Source of the DNA: Symbiodinium sp. CCMP2592
Taxonomy: Eukaryota; Sar; Dinophyceae; Suessiales; Symbiodiniaceae
DNA length: 64,000 nt
Reading direction: 5' to 3'
NCBI GenBank assembly: GCA_905221615.1
Contig: CAJNDT010000331.1
Span: 62,001 to 126,000, forward strand
The notes beneath the pieces were generated by a model that saw only the letters and a program-made list of their open reading frames with translations, did not search any database and was not told the origin of the DNA. Of this stretch, positions 39,964 through 52,300 are shown in pieces (position 1 is the first letter of the stretch; each line of letters begins with the position of its first letter). A program made the position numbers and the translations under genes.

Positions 39964-42900
39964 GAATCCATTGCAGCTGTCTCCAGGCCTTATCTTCACC
40001 GGACGCAGGGCGTCCGCATCGCTCGCAGACCTGAAAAGGTGCAAGGAAACTTCAGGGCACTTAAACTTGCTGCTTGGGTGTAGGTTTACTGTTTAGGGCT
40101 TGGGCCTGGGTGTGTTTCAAGGTCTGGGTTTGGAGAATAGAATCTTTCAACTAGGGTTTGCGGGCAAACAGGGAGTGACCTTAAAAGCCAACCTTCCAGG
40201 CCCTATGCAGCTCCAAGACGCCCTTGAAGAAATTTAATATAGGGGATACGCGCAGGTATTTGCGACACGAATTGTTAAAGATGTAAAAACTCTTGACTTT
40301 CATAGTCTATTCTTGATTTTATGTGTTGGTTTTGTTGCTGTGCTGTTTTCTTGCTCTCTGTTTGTTGTGTAATTTGTTCCTATACGTTTTGTAGTAGGTG
40401 TTCAAAAAGTGTGGTTTTCAGAAATTTCGTTAGAGTTTCTGAAACATTATTTACTCTTATGCTCTATCCTGATTTAATGTGTTTTTCTTTGTAGCTTCTT
40501 CAAAAATGCTATGTTCATATATTTACGTAGAGATTTCACCACCAAAAAAGTACAAACGAAAAAGGCACAACAAGCAAGCCTAACAACCCTCCTAAGCAAA
40601 CAAACACCAAGCCTAAGCTAAATCTAAAACTAAACAACCCAGTCAGCAAGTCTCCGTACGTCGGATGTCTGAAAGAATACAGTCGATGACTGCGATAGCA
40701 GAACCTCCATCTTGTTCAGAATTGTTGGGCTGCAGGCTATTTCTTTCACCCGCAGCTGCGAAACTTTCCCGGCTAAGACCTAGTCACCCTAGTCTAGAGG
40801 TTTGTGAATGGATGCATCAAGCATGTAGGTGTCGTGAGATCAGTGTGAGTTATTAGGCAGTTTGAGGATTGGGTTACGGGTTTTGGGGAGGTTGTTCTGT
40901 TTTGGTATTTTGGAGGAGTGAGGTGTAGGGGAAGGAGGTTGTTTTGATTCTGGTTTGTGCTTTGGGGTTCGGTATTGATTTGGGAAGTGCTTTGTGTTTT
41001 GGTGTTTTGGAGGGTTGATTTGTTAGGCAGGCTTAGAATTGAGGTGAAAGCATAGGGTGGGGGTCGGGATGTGAGGTGTGGGGTTAGCCTCTGCTGGTTT
41101 TTTGTACCCTAAATAGTGGGATCCTTATTATAAGGACCCAAAATAAGGTACCCTTAATTTTCGGAAACTCCCAAAAATTGCTCTTAACCCTCAACCCTAA
41201 ACCCCAAGACCCTAAACCCTAAGACCCTAAGACCCTGAACCACTAAACCCTAAACCCTAAGACCCTAAGACCCTAAGACCCTAAGAACCCTAAACCCCTA
41301 AACCCCTAAACCTTTAAACCCTAAACCCCTAAGACCCTAAGACCCTAAGACCCTAAGACCCTAAGAACCCTAAGAACCCTAAACACCCTAAGAACCCTAA
41401 GAACCCTCAACAAAGAGAGGCCGAAGGGCCGCCATGAAGTGGAAGCTGGCGTCGAAGAGGCTGGGCATGAACTGAGGGCCGCCGGCCCTGAGAAGGAGTC
41501 TCAAGGGAGGGCTTAGGGTTCCTTGAGGGATTTAGGGTTTAGGATTTGGGGTTCCTTGACGGATTTAGGGTTTGGGGTTTAGGGTTGAGGGATTTCGGGT
41601 TTAGGGTTTAGGAAGTTAGGGTTTAGGTGTTTAGGGTTCAGGTGTTGGGTGTGTAAGATTTCGGGTTTAGGGTTTCGGGCTCAGGGGTCAAAAATCTAGG
41701 ATTGAGGGCTGAGGGTTTAGAGTTTAAGGTTTGGGATTCAAGGTTTAAAACTTAGGGTTTAAGGTCTGAGGCGCTTCAAGCTTCCAAAGCTTCGCAGCAA
41801 GGCACTTTAAGGGCTCTTAGGCAGTGCTGTCAGTATTACCCTAAAACCTACACCCTAAACCCTGAACCCTGCACCCGTCGACCTTTGATGTCGGGAAGTT
41901 GCATGGTTTTACGGTGCTCGGCTTCGGGTTATGCGGTTTAGGCGAGGCTTCACACTTTCCTCGAGGATGGAGGCTGGTTCAACTCCTCGTGGATCTTTGG
42001 ATCTTTTGTGGATCGCGTCTAGTGTAGGAACCTGATTAAGAAACCTTGGGCCTTAATGAGATCTTACTATTTTGGGGTTAAAGGCCCGGGGTTTCTTAAT
42101 CAGGTTCCTACATTACCCCCGGCGATTAGGGTCCGCGCCCGCTGACCGTCCGCAGGAAGTAGATGCCGTTGAAGCCGTTCTGCTTGGCAAGCCTTATCCA
42201 CAAAAAGGAGGGTGAGGGCTCAGCGTTTAGGCTTTGACAAGTTCGAGGTCTAGGAGTCTACGGTGTTTGGTGTTCCGACTCTAAACCCTACACGCTCGAC
42301 CTAGGTATTGGGCCTAAACCCTGAGCACAGGTAGCAAGGTGACCGGTTCGCAGCCGGGGACGACCCGAGTATGAGTAGGGATCCTCTTTTCTCTCCACGG
42401 CAGCTGCACGAGCTTGCTTCCGCCCTACGGCTACGGTAGCCGGCCACGGGGGCTCAGAAGCACTTGCCCATGTAGCCAAACTCGCAGCGGTCATGGCACC
42501 CTTGCTCCTTGGAATGCGTGTCGAAATGAACCCGTCCTTTCCCGTGGCATCTGCAGCAGATGTCATTCTCAGTGACAGAGGCTTCGTCCATGTCTGGCGT
42601 CCGCCAAGCGAGTGCATCTGCCTGAAAGTGTTCTTGAGCGCCGTCCTGTTTCCAGGAACCCTGCAGCAATTGATGATTTAAGGGATGTCCCTAAAACCCT
42701 AAACCCTAAACCCCTAACCCCTAAACCCTAAACCCTAAACCCCTAAACCCCTAAACCCTAAACCCGAAACCTCTTTGAAAGTTGGGTCCAGGTTGCTGGC
42801 GCCTCTTTGAGCGACCCAGGGGCTCAGTACGACGCACTACTACTTGGAGGATCGTGGGACTTAGTAAGTATGGCTATAAGTACCCTAGCTACAGTTGGGG

Positions 42901-43544
42901 TTATAGGTATAGTTACCTTAATACTAACCGAAATTACGAAGTCCCATGATCCTTTAAGTATTCATGCTGCGCTCTACTGTAGGGGCCTTCATAATTAGAG
43001 TAGGGCCTTGGGGCCTACTGTGCTATAATGATAATAAGGAGCCCCCAAAATAGTATTGGTAATTTTTTAGGGCCCTATCTCATGGTACTATGACTTCTCA
43101 CGTGCTCCACTCTCCACGACCTAAACCCAAACCGCTGCCCAACCCTCCCCGGCCCAGGTTTCGTCCTGCTGCGAAACAATGAATTCCTCATGCCTGGGAC
43201 GCTGTTGGGAAGCGAAAACTAAAACGGTCCTCAAAACCTTTCTGCTATAGCGTAGTAGCGGCTTTGGACTAGAAAGCGTAATCGGTCCTGAAAATCACAA
43301 AAAAAAGGCAGGCAAGACTCACACTCGTTCGCTTGCTTTCTTTATCTGTCTCTGTCTTTCTCTCTCACTCTCTCTTTCTCGCTCTCTCTCTCTGATTCTC
43401 TCGCTGTGTCGATCGCTCTTGAATATGCAGGCACGTGACTTCGAATATATGTCTGTGTGTATGTATGAAATCGCGTGAATGTACTATGCCAATCTAGCTG
43501 TCTATGTGTGTATATACGTGTGTATATATATATATATACATATG

Positions 43545-43579
<35 letters not shown>

Positions 43580-43829
43580 GTATACATGCGTATATATATA
43601 TATATACTACATAGGTACATTGCTCCTGCTCGTCATCTCCCGCTCCCTCGTCCTCGTCCTGCTACTCCTCCTACTCCACCTACTCCACCTACTCCACCTA
43701 CTCCGGCTCCTCCGGCTCCATCTGCTTGCTCCTGCTCCTGCTCCTACTCCTACTAGTCCTGCTCCTGCTCCTACTACCACAGCCACTACGACGAATACGA
43801 CCACCACCACCACCACCACCACCACCACG

Positions 43830-43920
<91 letters not shown>

Positions 43921-46334
43921 CCTGCTACTACTTCTCCTGCTACTACTTCTCCTGCTACTATGCTGCTACTGCTGCTGCTACTACGACGACGATGATGACG
44001 ACGACAACAATTTGAAGAATGATGCTCGCAATATCTCATAAGACTGATACTACATGGGAGTTTCCGAAAATGGGGTACCCTAACATAGTACCCTAAATAG
44101 TAGGATCCCCATTATAAGGACCCCAAAATAAGGGTACCCCGAATGTTCGGAAACTCCCAGATCTGAGCCACGCCCAGATGCTCCTGCATGTCCTCTCGGC
44201 TGCGGATTGCACCAGCTCGACTTGTGAGGCAGACACAGATGGCCGCAGGAAGCAAGCGACGCATGAGTACTCTAGGGCCCTGACTCATTAGAATAGGGTT
44301 TTGGGGCCCAGTATGCTAAATTTGTGAAGAGGAACCCCCAAACTGGTACTGGTAAGTATTTAGGCCCCTATTTTACGCTGGCTCTACATATGGCAAACAA
44401 CGTCAGCCTTCTGAAGCTCGGGCCCAGCACGAAAGTCAACATGCTCAACGTGGATCTTGTCGAAGCCCTTTCCACCGGTATGATCACAGTAAAGCTTTGG
44501 GCACGCCTTTTATGGGCCAGTGTCCTGGATGCTCTTGCCACTTAGAATTATGGACAGATGCGGCTGAAAACAAACCCAGCATGAGACTTGGCAGTGGCAT
44601 GCAGCAAAGGCCCACCCCATAAAACTGGCCTTACTTGAAGGTTCGCGGGTAGTTGCCAGGTGTGCTGCATGACAAGTCGCGGCGATGACCCTACCTGCAG
44701 CCTATAGCGATTTTTGAGCCTTTAAACAAACTTGTACATGCATAGGGATGCATGTGGCTTCATCCCGACCCGTTCAATTCAACATCCTTTCCGGACTCAA
44801 GGTTCAGAACATGCAACCGAAGCACTCGACATTCCGAGATTGAAGACCTAAACCCTTAACCCTAAGCCCTAAACCCTAAGCCCTAAACCCTAAGCTTTAA
44901 ACCCTAAACCCTTAACCCTAAGCCTTAAACCCTAAACCCTAAGCCTTAAACCCCTAAGCCCTAAGCCCTAAGCCCTAACCCGAAGTCAAAGCCTCCTTGC
45001 GGCCTCATGGACAGGTGCAAGCGGGGCTACGCGCAGCGAAAGGAACGTCATAAGACTTACTCAGGGGGGGATATGGCTACAAATCATCCGGACCCCCTAC
45101 ATGAACCCTGTGACTGCACACCCTCCCTAAACCCTAAAACTCAAACCCTAAACCCTAAACCACTACTGAACCCTAAACCCCTAAACCCTAAACCCCTTTA
45201 GCGAACCCTTATAGATCCCGATCCCTTAAAGGAAGCCTTATAGTACCCTTTTCAATCAACCCTAAACACCCCGAACCCCTAAACCCCTAAACCGAGAAGT
45301 TTGCCGAGAAGGTAGCTGGTGCCAGTTGTTCATCATCGGCCCCAACTTGTCACCAATCTCCTGCAAAGCAAAGCAGGTTTAGGGTTTGCGGGTTTTGGGG
45401 TTCCATTAAAGGGTACTATAGGGGTTCCTTTAAAGGGATCTTCAAGGGTTCTACCAATCTCCTGCGAAGCTAAAGAGGTTCCTTTTAAAGGGGTACGACA
45501 AGGCTTCCATGAAGGGATCTATAAGGGTTCTATAGAGAGGTTTAGGGTTTAGGGCTTTCGGGCTTCTAGGGCTTAGGGGTTTAGGGCTCTGGGCTTTTAG
45601 GGTTTAGGGGTTTCAGGGCTTTAGGGCCTCAAAAGTCTCAAGTTAGGGTCTCAAAAGTCTCGAGTTTATGGTTTCGCCATCATTGCCGCAACCATCGTCT
45701 TCATCATGATCGTCACGACCGTGGTCGTACTACAGCACGATCACCAATATCGCGCCTACTCACCTACTCAGTTCTACGGTACGTATCATGGCTCTCCTCG
45801 TCGTTGTCGATATTGAAACGAATTCAGGAGATAGTTATAAGCAACCTTCGTAAAGACTGGGCGGAGAAGAACAAGTGCCGACAAGACGAGTCAGACAACG
45901 AGAGTCCCTGCAATCCTAAGCGTATCTTCGATCAGCTTCATGAGAAGCTCGCACACGCATATCCCGCCTTCATCACACCAGCCATCACGAACAGCACAGC
46001 AACATCGTCGACAACTACACAAACAGCAACCACCACCACTACAACAACCACAATCAAAGTCACGAAAGCAGCAGCAACAACAACAACAACAGCAGCAACA
46101 ACAACCACCACTACTACCACTAGCACTACGTAGCACTTCCCCTAGCCCTACCGGTACCGCTAAAAATATCACTACCACTCCATTACCACTACCAATACCA
46201 CGAACACCACCGCTACCACGACCACGACCGCCACCACCACCACCACCACCACTACCACTACCACTAGAACTACTACGACGACTACGACTACGACTACGAC
46301 TACGACTACGACTACGACTACGACTACGACTACG

Positions 46335-46398
<64 letters not shown>

Positions 46399-49300
46399 CC
46401 CCTCCGACTACTACGAATACTGCCGCTACTACTGCGCCAGCGACTACACCTACGACCACGAGCACTACTTCTTCTGGCCACGCATGGAGGACGCACCCCA
46501 TTGCGGCTGCCACTATCGAATGGAAGCTCGCGACCTTTGCAGTTATTTGCCTCCAGCTGCTCAAGCTATGACACCCCGAAGGTTAAACCCCTAACCTCCA
46601 AAACACCCAAGAAGTCTGAAAGCTTAGGTCCCAATGGCCCGTCAGGCCTGCGGGAAGTAGATGGCGAAGATGGGCTTGTTGTCGACCTTCTTGTAGAGGC
46701 CTCAGATCCCCCCTTCATTGGATGTAGGGCTTCGGGTTTGAAGCCTCAGATCCAGTTGGGTGGGGGTGGGGGGGTGGGGATGGGGGTGGGGGGGTGGGGG
46801 TGGGGTGGGGGTGGGGTGGCCTGTTCTGATGTCTGGCCTCCGGCAAATTAAAGGATGCTTCCTGTGGAATAACTCTGGAATTGCATTGAATACTTGGGAA
46901 TTACCCGGAAATCCAAGGACATCTGGAAAGCCTGCAACTACAGGGCACTCCTCAACTTCACCATCGAACCCGTCCCCCAACAGCACACCACAGGCCCTAA
47001 ACCCCAAACCGCAACCCTACTCAAAGCACCAAAAGTATTGAAACCCCGAAACCCAAAACGCAAAATGGATGCTAAAGCCTTCAAAGCCCTCCAAACATCA
47101 AGGCCAGGAGGCTCTAGAACTTGACCACAGTAGACTCCCCAAAACTCTAAGTTCGGGATGTTAAAATCTAAAACAAAAATCTGATTCAATAGTAAAACTA
47201 CCCCGCTTACAGATTAAATTCGGGTACAAGGCCTCCCAACCCAAAACCCAAACCCGGGACCCCTTCGCCAAGGGAACGGTGCTGGAAATACGGCAGCAGG
47301 TATTCGAAGTGCTCCTTCCATCCAGACTCGTTGCCTCGCTATGGGCGTGTAGGCATCAGGGGTTTAGGGGCCTTGGAGCAAACCCTAAACCCCAAACCCT
47401 AGATTAGGGTTTAGGTTTAGGGTTTAAGCTCAGGGCAACCATAAACTTTGAACCCCCTCTCGCTGCGTTGAGAAGGTGCGGAGCTTGTGGTTGTGCGCGT
47501 TTGGCTTTTATACGTACTCGACATGCGAGCCTTCAGCTATAAGGTCGATACTTTCAGGGTATGGGGTTTGATACGGTTTAATGCTCAACCACTGTAGTGG
47601 TTTCATACTCAACCACTGTAGTATTATTAAATTGTCCATTCAAGCTCCTTCTAGGATCGACTGTCGTGTTTCAGTGGCTGCTTGGGACGCACAAGCTGCG
47701 TTGTAGGAGCTTTTTTGGCCGTCGGTGTTGGGGTTTGGGGTGTATGGGATTCTGGCATTTACTGTCGGCTTGTGGGTTTGCATAAACCCTAACTATGCCT
47801 AAACCTAAAATCCGGGACCCCAAATCCCTAAACCCTGATCCCCAAGGCTCACAAAAAAGCCCAGTGGCCTAGCATACCCAGTAACCTAAGAATAAAAGGC
47901 CTCTCTTTTTGGTATTGGGTAACTTTATAAGGAACCTAGGACTACAAAAAGGGAATAAGGGTACTACTGGGCATCCCAGTGGCTGTAGTCCTGGTCGATC
48001 AAGACCTCCCCAGTGGCATGCTCGCCATAGCCGCGCTCCCAGCGCCTCCCAGGAAGGAGATCAAAGGTTAGGGGTTTAGGATTTCAGGGTTTAGGGTTTT
48101 AGGGTTCAGGGTTTAGGGTTTAGGGCTTTGGGCTTAGGGGTTTAGGGTTTCAAGGTTCAGGGTTTAGGGTTTAGGGTTTCAGGGTTTAGGGTTTTGGGCT
48201 TAGGGTTTCAGGTGTTGTTTTAAAGCTCCTTTTGTTAGGGTTGAGGGTTTCAAGGTTTAGGGTTTTGGGCTTGGGGTATGGGCGTTTAGGGTTTCAGGGT
48301 TCAGGGTTTTAGGGTTTTGGGCTTAGGGTTTCAGGGTTTAGGGTTTCAGGGTTTGGGGTTGAAGGGTTTAGGATCTTGGGCTCCATTCCTTTGCAAGCAT
48401 AGCTTGCTAGAAGCGCTCGTTCAGGGGCTGTCTATAAGTTAGGCACAAGGGCCTTAATAGCTGGAATTGGGGTTTTGGGGAATATGAAAGCGTCACTTCG
48501 TGCGGACTACAAGGAGATGGTATCACTCATTGTTCAGACCTCCATCTACAAAAGCCCTTTCTGGCGCCCTTGTTGGCCCAGACAACACCTTGCAGCCACC
48601 CTTAAAGTGATACTACTTGAAGCCCTTTTGGAAACCCTCCTAGTAATCCTCATACTACTCCTTCTGGTAACCCGTGTAAGCACCTTACAGTGCACACTCT
48701 AAACCCTAAACCCCAAACCCTACTCTTGGCGCCTATTTGCCCAGGAGAAGAAGAAGGGCATGTCCGGCTGTCCATCTTGGAGCATCATGTGCGGAATCTT
48801 CCACATGACCTGGGACTCGAATGTCCATTTTAGGGCTCATGCCCTTAGGGTTTAGGGATCTTCGGTTTAGGGTTTGCAGTTTAAGGCCGTTTCTGCGTTT
48901 TGCAAAGGCTCCTTCGTGGGCTGCAAGATGGCTTTGGAAGGGTTTTTTTACAACATGTTCGATAAGGGCTTTTTCAAGGGATTTCGGGCTTCGAGAATGT
49001 TTAGGGTAAGGGTTTTGGCTCAAGGGCTCAGCGGTCTTTACGAGGTTTGAGGGTTTGGAGTGCGGGGTGTTTTTGCGGGTTAGGGTTACGGTTACGGGCT
49101 TCGGGAATAAAGCTTCAAGGTTGCTGGGTCTATGGCTCAGGGTCCGGTTGGGGGCTTTTGGGTTTAGGGGGTTTCCGGCTTCCTGCCCAACCTGTTTCAG
49201 AGCGTACTTCGCGAGCCTGAATTCCAAAAAACCCCTCAGAACCCCTGTAGAATCCGTAAGTGTGCCATGGGGAACTATCAACATGGCTCCCTTTACGGGT

Positions 49301-52300
49301 ACTATTGGTCCCTGGAGATCCCAAACTGACATCCGAACACCCCAGCCATAAAGCTCGAGACTCTGAGGGTTTAGGGTTTAGGGTTTAGCTTTGGGTTTAG
49401 GTTTTAGTTTGGGCTTAGGGTTTAGGGTTTAGGTTAGGGTTTAGGGTTTAGGGGGATTCTAAACCCGACATCCTACACCCCGAACCCGAAAAAATCCGAA
49501 GCCTAAGATCCAGATTTACAAACCCCAACACCCTGAAGGCAGAGCCCTAAGATCCTACACAGAAATCCTCCGCCCGGCTGCACTGCTGTTCTTCACGCCC
49601 TGGCCGCTGAACCAGTAGTGGTAGAACCTCGGTTTCAGTTTTCCGTTGGTTCAGTTTGGAGTTCAAGGCTTTGGGGCTTAGGATTTAGGGTTTAGGGTTT
49701 GGGGCGCAAGGCTTTGGGCCCACACCTTTGAGCTCGAGAAAGCCCGTGCACTTAGGGTTTAAGGTGTCAGGGTTTGGGATAGGGACTTCGGCGTGTGGTT
49801 TACTTAGAGGATCATGGGACTTAGTGAGTAGGTTATAATTGGGGTTATGAGTCCCCTAAGTGGGGTTATCCTAATTATAACCTACTTCTAACCTTACTTA
49901 CTAAGTCCCATGAGCCTTAACCCCGAACCCCTGGACCCATCCTCCAACCGAGGGCGTCACATGAAGCCGTGAACTCCGTACTGCTTAGCGAGGTCCGCCT
50001 GGGCAAAGGCTGTAGGCTTCGGTTGGCATAGCAACGTTCTATGCGCATACATGTATTTGCGTATGGATGGATTCCTGTGATCCATCCATCCATCCATCCA
50101 TATAGATATCCATATAGATATCCATATCCATCCATCCATTTATGCATGCATGACGTAGGGTTCATGTAGGCTCTGAAGAGGGGTTTGGTGATGCGAAGAC
50201 TTGCATGGTTGCATATCGTCGGCAGGAGGCGCCTTGGCAGGCCCTTTCAAGCGCCTCTGAAAGTAGTCTTAGATCGGATCCTCTGAACCTAAACCCTAAA
50301 CCCTAAACCCTAAACCCTAAACCCCTAAACCCTAAACCCTAAACCCTAAACCCCTAAACCCCTAAACCCTAAACCCTAAACCGCTTGGAGTTTAAAGGAT
50401 AGGGTCTAGGGCCTTAAGTGTTGCCCTAGGAGTCCTTCTGTGGCATGGGTGGGAGCCTACGTACCTACCTACACCCCAAGCCCCAAGCCCTAATTTAGGG
50501 GCCTAAATAATGATTAGAATAGGGTGGTGGGGCCCATTATACTGTAAATTATACTGTAATGATAATCAAGAACCCCCAGAATAGCATTGGTAGTCATTTA
50601 GGCCCCAATATTAGACCTAAATCCCAGACCTGAAACCTCAGAGCAAACACGAAACCCCAAGGCCTGCCTGGTGCTTGCGGACCTTCCTGTCAGTGAGGTC
50701 CTTGAGCTTTCAGGTTTTAGGGCTTTCGGGCGGAGGGTTTAAGGATTAGGGCTTTGGGGTGTAGGGGTGTTCGGGTGTCTAAGGCAAGGGGGTTTGGGGT
50801 CCAGGATCCGGTTCGGCAGGATCAGGCAAGCACACTTGAACCATCGTTGCTTTTGCTACTGCTACAGCTACTGCTACAGCTGCTACGAACACTACTACTT
50901 GTAGCACTACCACCACTACGACGATGACTACAGCTCATGATAACCACATCACTGCAATCTCCTTCGTGGAATCAAAGCGCTCAATAATAAAGCAAATGTG
51001 AATCGCCCTAATTTGGTCTAAGTTTTCGACCACGCCCCCGCAACCGAGCACAAAAGCACAAGAGAGCCACGACTGATGATCTTATGAGGGTTAAGGATCT
51101 GCTGCTTGAGGGTTTCGGGTTCGGGGTTTAGGGTTCCATTCTCAAACGGGTGATGAAGTTTCAGGAGGCCCGGGTTTGGGGATCAGGGATTCGGATCTGG
51201 GGCAAGCGTCTTCCGGCTCCGGTACAAGAACCCCCCGTCCTCCATCCCTCGGTCCCTAGCAAGCAAACACAAAGATCCTTCTTAGGGGCTCCCTTTTTTG
51301 AAAGAATGTCAACCTCACCATCATATTCAGAATCCCCCGCATAATTGCAAAGTCCAATTCCCAGAACGTAATTAGAAACCCTCCCCCCGTTTTTGCATGT
51401 ATTTGCAGAATCCTAGCGGCCGCAGCGGAAAACATGCAACCAGAATCTTGTTCATGTAGACGACAGCTCAAAGGAACTGAAAGGATTTAAGGCTCGTGGT
51501 GGTCAATGGCGCTGAGGCTGGATCCGGACTCATCACGGAGGCTGGGGCTTACATCCTTAGGGGGGAGGCCTTTCTCAATATGAAGTGAACCTTAATTAAC
51601 AGGCAACCCTGCCACCAAGACCCAGAAACCCTGAAAACCCTCAACTCTAAACCCTGAAACCTTGAAAACCCTCAACTCTAAACCCTGAAACCCTGAAACC
51701 CTGAAAACCCTCTAAACCCTGAAAACCCTGAAACCCTGCAACCCTAGATCCGAAAGCACCCTGAAACCTAACCCCTGGGGCCCCCGATGACTGCGGCCGG
51801 CGCGCGTAGTAGTCCAAGCCACCCAACTCCGCAGCCAGCGGCTTCCGGAGCTCGTTGGCTGCACACGGGGCGGCTGTAGAAACAAACCCTAGGAGGCCCG
51901 AAACCCCAAAACCCCTAAAAACTAAAAACCTAAAACCCTGAACCCCTAAAAGCCCCTAAACCCTAAAGAATCACAATGATGCTCAACATCATCTCCATCA
52001 TCATCATCATCAGTCGTAGTTGCAGCCTTAACCGTAGTCGTAACAGTACCGCTACTCCTGCGACTCCGGCACCGACTCTCCGGCTCTGACTCCGACTACG
52101 ACTACAACGGCGACTACTGCGACAACGACGGCTCCACTACGGCGGCGACTGAACAGCGAGGGCGAGCACAACGACGACGACTACCACCGTCATGGGTGTG
52201 GCCCTAAGCGTCGCAAGCACCCCCTGTGTTATGCTACCGAACACCGGTCTTGTCGCGGACCTTCGTCCACGAAAGGCTTCAAGTGCGTCCACTCGGTGAA

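Noticed and set aside
40665-40856. 63-codon plus ATG frame
   Set aside because: An overlapping minus reading is at least as good; neither has clear splice context, so no gene is called.
45940-46851. 303-codon plus frame and 201/130-codon minus frames
   Set aside because: Low-complexity triplet repeats; no family features. Only the short WbsX exon at 46648-46700 nearby is supported.
48733-49332. 199-codon minus ATG frame
   Set aside because: Runs through intron repeats; the real WbsX exon at 48809-48733 uses a different frame ([17 protein letters not shown]).
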